A stretch of 64,000 bases of DNA from Streptomyces sp. TRM68416 (GCF_014596915.1 NZ_JACVWU010000003.1:62001-126000), one strand, 5' to 3'. Numbered from the stretch's first letter, positions 15,977 to 25,173 are shown. The notes: generated by a model from the letters alone, not told the origin. A program made the numbers and translations.

Positions 15977-17713
15977 ATGGGTGGTTTTCTTGGCGCATTA
16001 CGGCGCCGCATGGAGGCTGTGGATCCGGCCCGCGAAGCCTTCCGCTTCGTCGGCGCCCGCTCCAGAGACAGCGCCCCCGGTCCCGCCGAGCAGACCCTGA
16101 GCTACGGCGAACTCGACCGGCAGGCGCGCTCGTTGGCCGCCTGGGTGCAGTCCCAGGGCGGAACCGGGCAGCGCGTCCTGCTGCCGCACTGCGACGGCCC
16201 GCTCCAGGTCTCGGCCCTCCTGGGCTGCCTCTACGCCGGAGCCACCGCCGTGCCCTGTCCGTCCCCGCTGGACGGCGGGCGCAACGTACGGCGCCTGACG
16301 GCGATCGCCAAGGACGCCGACGTCTCGCTGGCCCTCGCCGACTCCGCCGTGGCCGCCGAGCTCTCCCGTCTCTTCGCGGGCAGCGATCTGGTGTGCCTGG
16401 CCGCCGACCGGGCGGCCCTGCCGGACCCGGGCGACTGGCGGCCGACCGCGCAGAACGACGACGACCTCGCGCTCATCCAGTACACCTCCGGTTCCGTGAC
16501 CCAGGTCAAGGGGGTGCTGATCACCCAGCGGAACCTGCTGGCCGGGCAGCAGGCCATCGCCCGCGCGCTGGGCACCTCCGAGCGCTCGGTGATCGGCGGC
16601 TGGCTGCCCTCGTACCACGACATGGGTCTGGTGGGGCAGTTGCTGCACCCGCTCCACCTCGGCGCCCGCGGGGTGCTCATGCCGGCGTGGTCCTTCATCC
16701 GAAGGCCGCTCAGCTGGCTGGAGTTGATCGCGGAGCACGGCGTCACCCTGTCCGGCGGCCCGGACTTCGCGTACGACATGTGCGTGCGCGATGTCTCGGA
16801 CGAGGAGGCCGAGAAGCTGGACCTGGGCTCCTGGAGGGTCGCAGTGAACGGTGCCGAACCCGTGCGGGAGGCCACCCTGCGCTCCTTCGCGGCGAAGTTC
16901 GCGCCCGCCGGCTTCCGGCCCGAGGCGTTCTACCCCGCGTACGGACTGGCGGAGGCGACCCTGCTCGTCACCGGCGGAGCCCCGGGGCGACCGCCCCTGT
17001 CCCGCCGGGTGGACAGTGCCGCTCTCGCCGCCGGCCGGCTCGACGGGACCGTGGCCGGCGGCCGGAGCCGGACCCTGGTCGGCGTGGGGCGGCCCCACGG
17101 GGCGGAGATGCGCATCGTCGACCCCGAGACCCGGCAGGTGCTCCCGCCGGGCCGGGTGGGCGAGATATGGATCCGGGGCGAGACGGTCGCGCCGGGCTAC
17201 TGGCGCCGTCGCGCGGAGACGGAGGAGTTCTTCGGCGCGGTGACCTCCCATCACGAAGGATCGTTTTTGCGCAGTGGCGACCTGGGCGCCGTGGACGACA
17301 GCGGCGAGCTGTTCGTCATCGGCAGGCTCAAGGAAGGCGTCGTCGTCAACGGGGTGGATGTCGCCCCGGAGGACATCGAGGTCTCCGTGCAGGGCCTGAA
17401 CCCCTTGTTCGGGGTGACGGCCGCCGTCACCGCGGGGCCGGAGCGGGACCGGCTCATCGTGATCCAGGAAGTGCGCGAGACAGGCCTCCTCGACGGCGAA
17501 CTGCCGTCGCTCGCCGAGGCCGTACAGACCCATCTGGACGGGGAGTTCGGAATCCCCGACGCCATGGTCCTGCTCGTACGGCTGGGCGTGGTGCGGCGCA
17601 CCACCAGCGGCAAGCTGCAGCGGTCGGCCATGCGCGGGCTGCTGCGGAACGGCGGCATCCGGCCGCTCTATCCCGAAGTGCCGGTCTTCGAGGCCGACTT
17701 GAGTCCGAGCTGA
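15977..17713 (+). CDS. Fatty acyl-AMP ligase (FAAL)
   Basis: About 578 residues, of the ANL superfamily. The ATP-binding loop IQYTSGSVTQVKGVLITQRN (about 170-190), the WLPSYHDMGLVG motif and the YPAYGLAEATLLVTGG motif are those of stand-alone FAALs rather than acyl-CoA ligases. The DLGAVDDSGELFVIGRLKE region marks the C-terminal domain. FAALs form acyl-adenylates and load them directly on an ACP. The likely partner is the ACP at 21889-22191. This suggests a fatty or other carboxylic acid enters the pathway in addition to the prolyl-derived pyrrole. Start ATG at 15977; an ATG at 16010 is possible. Confidence 0.88.
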   Translation: MGGFLGALRRRMEAVDPAREAFRFVGARSRDSAPGPAEQTLSYGELDRQARSLAAWVQSQGGTGQRVLLPHCDGPLQVSALLGCLYAGATAVPCPSPLDGGRNVRRLTAIAKDADVSLALADSAVAAELSRLFAGSDLVCLAADRAALPDPGDWRPTAQNDDDLALIQYTSGSVTQVKGVLITQRNLLAGQQAIARALGTSERSVIGGWLPSYHDMGLVGQLLHPLHLGARGVLMPAWSFIRRPLSWLELIAEHGVTLSGGPDFAYDMCVRDVSDEEAEKLDLGSWRVAVNGAEPVREATLRSFAAKFAPAGFRPEAFYPAYGLAEATLLVTGGAPGRPPLSRRVDSAALAAGRLDGTVAGGRSRTLVGVGRPHGAEMRIVDPETRQVLPPGRVGEIWIRGETVAPGYWRRRAETEEFFGAVTSHHEGSFLRSGDLGAVDDSGELFVIGRLKEGVVVNGVDVAPEDIEVSVQGLNPLFGVTAAVTAGPERDRLIVIQEVRETGLLDGELPSLAEAVQTHLDGEFGIPDAMVLLVRLGVVRRTTSGKLQRSAMRGLLRNGGIRPLYPEVPVFEADLSPS

Positions 17714-17831
17714 GTTCGTGTCGAGCCGCTCACCGGACTATCGCGTGACCATCACGTCATCAACGGATCACTGTGCGGAACCACCCGCTGCTCATGCCAG
17801 CAGCGGAATACAGGCAACAGAGAGGATGCCG

Positions 17832-18662
17832 ATGGACATCGAAGTGCTCGGCGCGTGCAGAGTGATGCAGACCGGCAAGTCTGTGGTGCCTTCCGCGGTC
17901 AAGCCACGCAAGGTTCTGGCGGTACTGGCCCTCAATCCAGACCGTCCCGTCTCCGTCGGGATGCTGGTGGAGGAGGTCTGGGGCGAGACCCCGCCGCCCA
18001 GCGTCGCGACGACGCTACAGACGTATATTCTTCAGCTTCGGAACCTTATCACCTCCGCGATCGGAGGCCCATCGCCTGACATGCCGCTCGGTGCGAAAAG
18101 CGTGCTCGTCACCCAGCCCGGCGGCTATCTGCTCGACACGCAGGGCGGTTCTGTCGACGTACGGGAGTACGAGCGGCTCTCCGGCGGCGGTCATCGGGCT
18201 CTGGAGAAAGGGGACTACGAGGCGGCGGCGGACCTGTTCCGCAAGGCGCTGTCGCTGTGGCGTGGGCCGGCGTTGGCCGACGTGGAGTGCGGACGGGTGC
18301 TGGACGTCGAGGTGACCCGCCTGGAGGAGTCCCGAATGGGCATACTGTGCCGCCGAATTGAGGCGGACCTGCTCCTGGGGCGCCATCACGAGATCATCGG
18401 CGAGCTGTTCGGGCTCGCGGCGCGGCATCCCCTGCACGAGGGCATCCACCTGCAGTTGATGCTCGCGCTGTACCGGGCCGGGCGTCGCACCACGGCGCTC
18501 GAGGTCTACCAGCGGCTGCGGGACGTGCTCGCGGGGGAGCTGGGGCTTGATCCCAGCTACGAACTCCAGTCCTTGCAGGGGGCGTTGCTCGACTCCTCCT
18601 CCGAACTCCGGCTGGACCAGCCGCTCTCGCTCTTCCGAGTGCGGGCGCCCGGCCGGTACTGA
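17832..18662 (+). CDS. SARP-family pathway activator
   Basis: About 276 residues. An N-terminal OmpR-like winged helix (MDIEVLGACRVM, then KPRKVLAVLALNPDRPVSVGMLVEEVWG) is followed by a bacterial transcriptional activation domain with TPR-like helices (HPLHEGIHLQLMLALYRAGRRTTALEVYQRLRDVLAGELGLDP). SARPs bind direct repeats overlapping -35 regions and switch on antibiotic clusters. I prefer the ATG at 17832, which has GAGAGG six nt upstream; the ATG at 17826 is two codons earlier. It is the only evident cluster-situated regulator in the window. Confidence 0.9.
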   Translation: MDIEVLGACRVMQTGKSVVPSAVKPRKVLAVLALNPDRPVSVGMLVEEVWGETPPPSVATTLQTYILQLRNLITSAIGGPSPDMPLGAKSVLVTQPGGYLLDTQGGSVDVREYERLSGGGHRALEKGDYEAAADLFRKALSLWRGPALADVECGRVLDVEVTRLEESRMGILCRRIEADLLLGRHHEIIGELFGLAARHPLHEGIHLQLMLALYRAGRRTTALEVYQRLRDVLAGELGLDPSYELQSLQGALLDSSSELRLDQPLSLFRVRAPGRY

Positions 18663-18669
18663 CGGATCC

Positions 18670-19710
18670 GTGACGCCGCTGGCGTTGCTCCTGCCGGGGG
18701 CGGGAGCGCAGTACCCCGCGATGGGTTACGGCCTGTACCGGCACGAGCCCGCGTTCACCTCGGCCATGGACGACGTCCTCGGCCTGCTGGGTGACGACGG
18801 GGAACGGCTGTACCGGCTCTGGGCCTCGGGTGCGCAGTTGCGGACCATGGACGAGGTGCATCCGCTGCTGTTCGCGGTCTGCCACGCGCTCAGCGAGACG
18901 GTTCGGGATCGGGGGCTGCGTCCCGGCGCGGTCCTCGGTCAGAGTGTCGGCGAGCTTGTCGCCGCTGTCCAGACCGGGGTGCTGGCTCTCTCGGACGCTG
19001 TACGGCTCGTCGTCGTGCAGGCCGAGGCGCTGGCCGGTGCCCCGGCCGGTGGGGCGCTCGCGGTGGCGGCGGGGCCGGGGCCGGTGGTGCCCTGTCTGCG
19101 GGCCGGGGTGGTGGTCGCGGCCTGCAACGGGCCGGGGCAGACCGTGGTGTCCGGTGGGGAGTTCGGGCTTCGGGCCACCCAACGGGAGCTGGAGAAAGCC
19201 GGGTTGACGTGGATGCGGGTGCAGGTGCCGGCGGGGTTGCACGGGCCGCTGGTCGCTGACGCCTGCCGGGGGACATGGCCCGACTTTCGGGCCGTGGCCT
19301 TCGGGGTGCCGCGTACGCCGTTGTTGTCCGGGAGGGCGGGGGGTCGGCTGTCGGCCGAGCTTGCCGTTGATCCGGAGTTCTGGGCGTTGCAGCCTTCGGA
19401 GCCGGTGCTGCTGGATGCGGCGATGGGGCAACTGGGGGCTGACGGGCCGGTGTTCTGTGCGGAGGTGGGGCCTGGGCATGGGCTCGCCGTGCAGGTGCGG
19501 CGGCATGGGCATCGGGCGGTGTCGCTGCTCGACGGTCGTGCCGGGGGGTCGGTCTACGAGGAACGGGAGCGGTTGCGGGAGGCGTTGGACTGTCTGGTGC
19601 GAGGGGAGTCCGGCGTGCGGAACGGGGAGCGTGAGGGGGAGCGTGAGCGTGCGGGTGAGGGTGCGGCGAAGGTGGCGCGGCTACGGCCGCGGGGGGAGGG
19701 GGCTCGGTAG
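18670..19710 (+). CDS. Stand-alone acyltransferase (malonyl-CoA:ACP transacylase-like)
   Basis: About 346 residues. It begins with the AT N-terminal signature (LLLPGAGAQYPAMG) and contains the nucleophile elbow GQSVGELVAA with Ser at about residue 92. The VVACNGPGQTVVSG segment is also standard. The second active-site His lies in GLHGPL, where cis-ATs have AFHSPL, so the substrate pocket differs from a normal malonyl-AT. The last ~35 residues are Arg/Glu-rich and probably disordered. GTG start at 18670, 7 nt after the SARP stop. It could supply the type II PKS ACP, or load in trans the PKS1 module whose own AT has lost its Ser. Confidence 0.78.
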   Translation: MTPLALLLPGAGAQYPAMGYGLYRHEPAFTSAMDDVLGLLGDDGERLYRLWASGAQLRTMDEVHPLLFAVCHALSETVRDRGLRPGAVLGQSVGELVAAVQTGVLALSDAVRLVVVQAEALAGAPAGGALAVAAGPGPVVPCLRAGVVVAACNGPGQTVVSGGEFGLRATQRELEKAGLTWMRVQVPAGLHGPLVADACRGTWPDFRAVAFGVPRTPLLSGRAGGRLSAELAVDPEFWALQPSEPVLLDAAMGQLGADGPVFCAEVGPGHGLAVQVRRHGHRAVSLLDGRAGGSVYEERERLREALDCLVRGESGVRNGEREGERERAGEGAAKVARLRPRGEGAR

Positions 19711-20194
19711 GGGTTCCGTTTGCCTGGTGCCGGCGTAGGCGCGAGTCGGGGTACCGCTGGCTGACGCCGGCGCGGGGGTGGGTCGCGCGGCCCGGCGCTA
19801 CCGGGGCGCCGCCTGCGCCCACCCGTGCCGCCCCAGGCGGCACGCATGCCCGCAGGCTCAGCGGCATGGGCCAGCACCGCCTGCTGGGGTGGGGGCCGGG
19901 TCAGGTGGTACGTGTGCCTGCACGGTGGACGGTGGGGTGGCGCCCTGAAGGGGCGCGGGGAACTGCGCGAACGGCCCCCACCGGCCCGCAGGTTGAGTGG
20001 CAGGCTGGGGGGGGATGGCGTCCTGGAGGGGCGCGGGGAACTGCGCGGTCGGCTTCCACCGGGCCGCACGGCAGGGGCTGTCCACCAGGAATTGAGCGGC
20101 AGCGTCGAGGCTTGGTTCGTTCTCGTGCGGGTGCTGATGGGGGCATGCCGGACGAGGGGCGACTGGATCGGCGGACCGCGAGGAGTGACACCCG
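19711..20194. repeat. Intergenic region with two tandem copies of a Streptomyces GC-rich repeat
   Basis: There is no gene. Two copies of an element centred on GGGGCGCGGGGAACTGCGCG lie at about 19934-19992 and 20011-20072. From general experience this motif is very frequent between Streptomyces genes. A 27-bp stretch of the first copy (19934-19960) recurs inverted inside the PKS1 coding sequence at 29878-29904. Confidence 0.7.
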
Positions 20195-21871
20195 GTGGAG
20201 CGAGCAGCAGTGCGTGCGACCACGGCCGAGGCGCGGATCCGGAGCCGTACGGACGGTCTGGAGCGGGCGTTGGCGCCGTTCGGGTCCGGTGCGGTCGGCG
20301 GTGAGGAGTTCGTACGGGCCGAACGGGTCCTGGACGACTGCGAGTTCGGTGCCGAGTTCGTGCCGGCGGAGTTCGGCGGGCGCCTTGAGCGGATCGACGG
20401 GCTCGGGCGGGTGGTCCGGCCCGCCCTGCGGCGTGATCTGTCGCTCGGGTTCGGATACGGGCTCAACTGCTTCTTCGCCGCCACCCCCGTGTGGACCGCG
20501 GGCAACACCGCGCAGCGCGAGTGGACCGCCGCGCTGCTGCTGGGCGGCGGTCGGATGGCCGTCGCGCGGCCCGCCGTCGCGCACGCCAACGACTTCGTGC
20601 GCGACGAGTTCGCGCTGCGCCGCGACGGCGGCCGGCGACGTCTCGACGGCGCCAAGACCGCCGTGTGCAACTACGCCCGCGCCCGCGGCCTGACGGTCGT
20701 CGCCGGCACCGAGGACGGCACGCACGAGATCCTGCTGATCGACCGCGAGATCCTGCCCGAGGGAGCCCTGCGCACCCTGCACCGCTACCGGACCGTGGGC
20801 CTGGACGGCATCGAGTTCGGCGGTCTGGAGTTCTCCGACTGCCCCGTGCCGGACGAGGCCGTGGTGGGCGAGCCGGGCCGGGGCATGCCCCTGGTCGTGC
20901 GCTGCTCGGTCGTCACCCGCGCCCTGCTGCCCTCGGTGTACGTCGCCGCGGCCGACACCATGCTGCGCACCGCCGTGCGGTTCGCCGTGGAGCACAAGGA
21001 CCAGGACCCCTACGGGCCGCTGCGGTCGCCGTACGGACGCGAGGTGCTCACCGGGGCGCTGCTGGACCTGCTGGTGAGCGACAGCGTCGCGCTGGCGGCC
21101 GCGCGCGGCATCCATCTGCTGCCCGACCGGGTCAGCGCCTGCGCGGCCGCCGCCGCCTACACCGTGCCCAAGCTGCTCCAGGACTCCGCGCACGATCTGT
21201 CCACCGTGCTGGGCGAGGCCTACTTCGACAGCAAGGGCCGCTACGGCGCGTTCGGCCGGATGGTGCGCGACCTGCCGTTGCTCGGCCAGGGCCACGCCGG
21301 TACCGCTGCCCGCCAGGCCATGCTGGTCGCCCAGCTCCCGCACCTGGCCCGCGACTCCTGGCTGGTCGACGACCAGCCGCCGGCCGGGCTGCTGCGGCCC
21401 TGGGAGGACCTGCCCCCGGCCGACCTCGGGGCGCTGGCCGCCGCCGGCACCTCCGACCCGGTCGTCCCCGTCCTCCAGGACTGCGCCGGAGCCGACGGGG
21501 AGCTGGGCGAACTCGGCGCCGCCTTCCTCGGCGAACTGCGCCAACTGCGCGAGCGGTTCGCCCGGATGGAACCGGGCGCCGGTCTGTCCGCCCCGGACAC
21601 CCTGGCCCTCACCGACCGCTACGCCCTGGTCTGCGCCGCCGCGGCCAGCCTCGGGGTGTGGCGCGAGCACCGAGGCGCCCGGCCCGGCACCTTCCTGGCC
21701 GACCCCGCGTGGATCACCGGGGCGCTGCACCGGCTGGGCGTCCTGCTGGGCCTCGACGTACCGAAGGCCCCGCACGAGGCCGTGGAGCAGCGGCTCTTCG
21801 ACGCGGTCCTCGAACGCTACGAGCAGCGGCGTTCCTACGACCTGTACGAGACGTGCCTAGAGGCGTCCTGA
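20195..21871 (+). CDS. Acyl-CoA dehydrogenase/oxidase-like flavoprotein
   Basis: About 558 residues, longer than a standard acyl-CoA dehydrogenase (~380). The N-terminal half has the family layout: PAEFGG, then RRDLSLGFGYG, a beta-domain with DGAKTAVCNYA, and GLEFSDCPVPDEAVVGEPGRGM where ACADs have their VP(E/D)-x-x-(L/V)LG motif. The C-terminal helical part is extended and divergent, and I could not locate a canonical catalytic Glu. GTG start at 20195 with AGGAG upstream. It lies between the FAAL and the FAAL-type ACP, so it may desaturate the acyl-ACP made by the FAAL. It could also have lost dehydrogenase activity. Confidence 0.7.
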   Translation: MERAAVRATTAEARIRSRTDGLERALAPFGSGAVGGEEFVRAERVLDDCEFGAEFVPAEFGGRLERIDGLGRVVRPALRRDLSLGFGYGLNCFFAATPVWTAGNTAQREWTAALLLGGGRMAVARPAVAHANDFVRDEFALRRDGGRRRLDGAKTAVCNYARARGLTVVAGTEDGTHEILLIDREILPEGALRTLHRYRTVGLDGIEFGGLEFSDCPVPDEAVVGEPGRGMPLVVRCSVVTRALLPSVYVAAADTMLRTAVRFAVEHKDQDPYGPLRSPYGREVLTGALLDLLVSDSVALAAARGIHLLPDRVSACAAAAAYTVPKLLQDSAHDLSTVLGEAYFDSKGRYGAFGRMVRDLPLLGQGHAGTAARQAMLVAQLPHLARDSWLVDDQPPAGLLRPWEDLPPADLGALAAAGTSDPVVPVLQDCAGADGELGELGAAFLGELRQLRERFARMEPGAGLSAPDTLALTDRYALVCAAAASLGVWREHRGARPGTFLADPAWITGALHRLGVLLGLDVPKAPHEAVEQRLFDAVLERYEQRRSYDLYETCLEAS

Positions 21872-21888
21872 CCGGAAGGAAACGGCCC

Positions 21889-22191
21889 ATGAGCCACGGT
21901 GCGCACGCCGCCGACACACATGCCGCGGACTCGGCCGGAGATCTGATCTCCGCGGTGGTCCAGGCGGTGCGGCGGGTCATCGACGACCCGTTGGCCGAGG
22001 TCGGCACGGACTCGCTGCTGCGGGAGGACCTGGGCTTCGACTCGGTCCTGATCATGCAGCTGAAGTACCGCGTCGAGCAGGCCGTTCCGGAGCTCGGTGT
22101 GCTCTCCCTGCCCGACATGGTCGACAGCATGGAGTCCGTCGGCACCCTGGTCGCCTATCTGCGCGACCGGTTGATGAAGGCAGGCGTCTGA
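21889..22191 (+). CDS. Discrete acyl carrier protein, probable FAAL partner
   Basis: A protein of 100 residues with the phosphopantetheine site LGFDSVLIMQLK, Ser at about residue 52. The N-terminal ~20 residues are Ala/His/Asp-rich and probably flexible. It resembles stand-alone carriers that pair with FAALs rather than type II PKS ACPs, whose motif is GYDSLAL. It follows the ACAD-like gene by 17 nt with GGAAGG as ribosome-binding site, and its TGA overlaps the ATG of the phosphopantetheinyl transferase. Confidence 0.88.
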   Translation: MSHGAHAADTHAADSAGDLISAVVQAVRRVIDDPLAEVGTDSLLREDLGFDSVLIMQLKYRVEQAVPELGVLSLPDMVDSMESVGTLVAYLRDRLMKAGV

Positions 22192-23009
22192 TGGCCGTTC
22201 CCGGTGCGGGGGCACCCGTGCTCGTGTCCGGTCCCGAGGGCTCCTGGGACGAGGTTCTGCGGCCGCTGGCGGAGCGCGGCACGGTCGTCACCTACGGCAG
22301 GGTCGCCGACTGGCTTCCGGAGGAGACTGAAGAAAGGGTTCTGCGCCCGCTGCTCGGCCCCCGTGACTACGGCCGCTTCCAACGTCTGGCCCACCGCAAG
22401 GTGCGCGAGGGCTTCCTCGCCTCGCGGCTGCTGCTGAAGCACACCGCGGCCCGGGTACTGGCCAGCAGCCCCGAGTCGGTGGAGCTGGCGTACAAACCGG
22501 GCGGGCGGCCCTACCTGCGCGGCTGCGACCAGATCGACATCAGCCTCAGCCACACCGAGGAGGTCATGGTCGTCGGCGTCACCCGGCGCGGCCTGCTCGG
22601 CGTGGACGTGGAACGCGCCGAACGCCCCATGGTGGGCACCGGCGTGGAGTTCCAGGCCTGCACCCCGCACGAGCGCGCCCTGCTGGACTCCCTGCCCGAG
22701 GAGATGCGCAACAGCGCCCTCGTCCGGCTGTGGACGCTGAAAGAGGCGTACAGCAAGGCCATCGGCCAGGGGCTGCGCTTCCGGTTCACCGAGTTCGGCT
22801 TCACCCTCGACGACGCGCGGATCCGGCTCCAGCGGCCGAACGGCTCGCCGGGCACCGGGCCGGAGTGGACCTTCGGCACGCACGCCCTGGAGTCCGACTA
22901 CGTGGTGAGCGCCGCGCTGCGCGACGAGGGCTTCGGCGCCGCGGAGGACACCGCCGCCGACACCACCCTCGACCGGGGCCTGCTCACGGTGCTGCTGGGC
23001 CGGCTCTGA
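22191..23009 (+). CDS. Sfp-type 4'-phosphopantetheinyl transferase
   Basis: About 272 residues. The family signatures are present: DISLSHTEEVMVVGV, GLLGVDVERAER and WTLKEAYSKAIGQG, with the Asp and Glu that bind Mg and the Lys-Glu-x-x-Lys of the second motif. It transfers phosphopantetheine from CoA to carrier proteins, here presumably the four discrete carriers and the type I PKS ACP domains. ATG at 22191 shares its A with the stop of the upstream ACP gene. A dedicated PPTase inside the cluster is common for large PKS loci. Confidence 0.9.
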   Translation: MAVPGAGAPVLVSGPEGSWDEVLRPLAERGTVVTYGRVADWLPEETEERVLRPLLGPRDYGRFQRLAHRKVREGFLASRLLLKHTAARVLASSPESVELAYKPGGRPYLRGCDQIDISLSHTEEVMVVGVTRRGLLGVDVERAERPMVGTGVEFQACTPHERALLDSLPEEMRNSALVRLWTLKEAYSKAIGQGLRFRFTEFGFTLDDARIRLQRPNGSPGTGPEWTFGTHALESDYVVSAALRDEGFGAAEDTAADTTLDRGLLTVLLGRL

Positions 23010-23110
23010 GCCGCACGCTCCTCCCTCCGCTCCTTCCGCTCCTTCCGCTCCTCCCGCTCCGTTTTCGTCCCTTCCCCCAGCACGGTTTCCGATCCCTCAA
23101 GGAGGCACCC

Positions 23111-23401
23111 ATGGCCCTGTCCGACTCCCAGGCATCACCGGCGTCCCCGGCCGGCTTCACCCTCGCCGATCTGCTCCGGCTGCTGCGCGAGAGCGCCGGA
23201 GTCCCGGACCACGTCGACCTGGACGCCGACGACGTGCTCGACACGCCGTTCTACCGGCTCGGCTACGACTCGCTGGCCCTCCTCCAGGTGACCGGACGCA
23301 TCAAGCGCGAGTACGGCGTCGGGCTCCCCGACACCATCGTCGCCGACGCCCCCACCCCCCGTGCCCTGCTGACGGTCATCGCCCACGCGCGCGCCGCCTG
23401 A
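23111..23401 (+). CDS. Type II PKS acyl carrier protein
   Basis: A protein of 96 residues that aligns well with minimal type II PKS ACPs: LADLLRLLRESAG at the start, then FYRLGYDSLALLQ with the phosphopantetheine Ser at about residue 54, then REYGVGLPDTIV and TPRALL. The GYDSLAL motif and the ALPD/PRALL pattern are characteristic of ACPs that work with KS-alpha/KS-beta. It is the only such ACP in the window, and lies 37 kb from the KS genes at 60.4-62.9 kb. Start ATG at 23111 with GGAGG upstream. It is the last gene of its transcription unit, followed by a strong hairpin. Confidence 0.88.
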   Translation: MALSDSQASPASPAGFTLADLLRLLRESAGVPDHVDLDADDVLDTPFYRLGYDSLALLQVTGRIKREYGVGLPDTIVADAPTPRALLTVIAHARAA

Positions 23402-23426
23402 CCCTGACGGCGGGGCGCACACATGC

Positions 23427-23474
23427 GCCGGCCGCGTCCCTCCCCGGAGAACCCGGGGGAGGAACGCGGCCGGC
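23427..23474. terminator. Bidirectional hairpin terminator
   Basis: A roughly 20-bp GC-rich stem (GCCGGCCGCGT... paired with ...ACGCGGCCGGC) around an AGAA loop. It lies between the convergent ACP and halogenase genes. Confidence 0.8.
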
Positions 23475-23528
23475 GGTTTGCGCTCCAGGTCTCTGACGCT
23501 CTCCCCGGCTGGGGGAGGGCCGGGGGGA

Positions 23529-24872
23529 TCAGAAACTGGGCGCGGCTGTGGGGGACCTCAGACTGCCCAGGTACGGGTGCCACAGGTGGGTGGGGTCGCT
23601 CTCCACGGCCTCGATGATCTCCCACATCGCGGCCAGGGCCTTGGGCTCCTCGTCGTCGTAGACGTCGCCCTGGAGCATCTTGAGGATGTCCAGCCGGTAG
23701 CGGTCGTCCTGGACGAAGGCGGTGAAGAGGATGTTGAGGCGGTAGTAGGCCTCGATGAAGCGGTGCCAGTAGCCCACCGCCTTGCGCAGCTTGTTCTCGT
23801 AGGCCGCGAAGCGCTCGTGCTTGAAGTCCCCGGCCTCGGCGGCGGCGATGATGTCGTTGGCCGCGAGGCGGGCGCTGTTGAGCGCGACGCTGACGCCGGA
23901 GGAGAAGATCGGGTCGACGAAGCGGGCCGCGTCGCCGATGAGGACGTAGTTGTCGCCGGCGATCTGCTTCATGCCGTAGCTGTAGTCGCCCTCGGTCTTC
24001 ATGGGCTTGACCTGCTCGCAGTTCTTCAGCACGTCGAGCAGCTCGGGACGGGAGGCCACGGTGTCCCAGAAGTACTTCTCGCGGTCGCCGCCGTACTCCT
24101 GGAACCGCTTCTTCTGGCTGACGACGCCGATCGAGGTGATCGTGTCGGTGATCGGGATCTGCCACACCCAGGTGTCGATGACCGGGAGGAAGTGGATGAA
24201 GATGTAGTCGGCCTGGTCCTTGTTGACCGCGAGGGCCTTGCGGTCGAGGCCCTCGAACCACGTGTGCACGGCGTACTGGTTGAAGACCGGGTCCGGGATC
24301 TTGTGCTTGAGCTGGTTGCCCAGACGGGTCTGGCGGCCGCTCGCGTCGACGACCATCTTCGCCGTGATGTGCGTCGACGAGGAGCCGACCTTCACCTCCA
24401 CGACCGGCACCTCGCCGTCGAGGTCGACCTTGCCGACCCGGACGCCCTGGAAGACCTTGGCGCCCAGCTCCTCGGCGTGCTTGAGGAGGATGTGGTCGAA
24501 CTTGCTGCGGTCGACGTGGAAGGTGTGGTCGCGGTCCACGCCGTCCTGGTCACGCTCGCTGAACAGGACCTCCGCGGCACGGAAGTCGTGGTTCAGGCCG
24601 CGGAAACCGTTGTGGTTGATGTCGCGGTCCTCGGCGGAGGTCCAGGCGGCACCGAACTTCTTGGGGAAGCCGGCGGCCTCGACCTTCTCCATGGCCCCTA
24701 TCTCCAGGAGCACCGGGGTGGTGGCCGGGACCAGGGACTCGCCGACGTGCTCGCGAGGAAAGTTCTCCGCCTCGAACACGGCTACGGACAGCCCGGCCTT
24801 GGCCAGGTACGAGGCCACGGTCGATCCCGCGGGGCCGCCGCCGATGACTGCGACGTCGAATTGTGCGTCCAC
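23529..24872 (-). CDS. PltA-like FADH2-dependent pyrrolyl-carrier-protein halogenase
   Basis: A protein of 447 residues. GGGPAGST (about 11-18) binds FAD. The halogenase hallmark WxWxIP is intact as WVWQIP at 235-240, and GDAARFVDPIFSSGV follows. Long stretches match what I remember of PltA from pyoluteorin biosynthesis, for example HVGESLVPATTPVLLEIG, YIFIHFLP and SGVSVALNSAR. PltA-type enzymes chlorinate pyrrole-2-carboxyl while it is bound to a PltL-type carrier, and the matching carrier gene lies directly upstream (24898-25173). It is about 110 residues shorter than the other five halogenase-fold proteins here. Single or double chlorination cannot be told from sequence. Confidence 0.92.
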   Translation of the reverse strand: MDAQFDVAVIGGGPAGSTVASYLAKAGLSVAVFEAENFPREHVGESLVPATTPVLLEIGAMEKVEAAGFPKKFGAAWTSAEDRDINHNGFRGLNHDFRAAEVLFSERDQDGVDRDHTFHVDRSKFDHILLKHAEELGAKVFQGVRVGKVDLDGEVPVVEVKVGSSSTHITAKMVVDASGRQTRLGNQLKHKIPDPVFNQYAVHTWFEGLDRKALAVNKDQADYIFIHFLPVIDTWVWQIPITDTITSIGVVSQKKRFQEYGGDREKYFWDTVASRPELLDVLKNCEQVKPMKTEGDYSYGMKQIAGDNYVLIGDAARFVDPIFSSGVSVALNSARLAANDIIAAAEAGDFKHERFAAYENKLRKAVGYWHRFIEAYYRLNILFTAFVQDDRYRLDILKMLQGDVYDDEEPKALAAMWEIIEAVESDPTHLWHPYLGSLRSPTAAPSF

Positions 24873-24897
24873 GATGCTCTCTCTTCCTTCGGTCGGT

Positions 24898-25173
24898 TCA
24901 GGCAGCGGGCTGCGGGGCCAGGGAATGGACCATGTCCGTGATGGCCTTCAGGTTCGCGAAGTTCCGGCCGGTGATGTGGGTCGGGGGCACCACGACCCCC
25001 AGCTCGGTCCTGATGAACGAGAGCAGCAGGGAGGTGTTCATGGAGGTCAGGACGCTCCACTCCAGCAGCGGGGTGTCGTCCGTCAGCTCGGACACCTCGC
25101 TCTCACCGAGGAACTGCTGCTCGATGTACTCGCTGATCCTGCGACGGATCTCTTCATGGGACAGCGCCGCCAC
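24898..25173 (-). CDS. PltL-like peptidyl carrier protein for prolyl/pyrrolyl
   Basis: A protein of 91 residues resembling PltL: TPLLEWSVLTSMN carries the phosphopantetheine Ser at residue 44, and VPPTHITGRNFANL follows. It lacks the usual GxDSL motif and has the (N/T)SM form typical of prolyl carriers in pyrrole pathways. It should carry L-proline loaded by the AMP ligase (53159-54640), its oxidation to pyrrole by the dehydrogenase (54637-55773), and chlorination by the PltA-like enzyme. It forms an operon with that halogenase, 25 nt apart. Confidence 0.92.
   Translation of the reverse strand: MAALSHEEIRRRISEYIEQQFLGESEVSELTDDTPLLEWSVLTSMNTSLLLSFIRTELGVVVPPTHITGRNFANLKAITDMVHSLAPQPAA

Noticed and set aside
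19711..20194. Several open frames in the FAAL-block intergenic region
   Set aside because: They lie across the two copies of the common GC-rich repeat and have no coding features.
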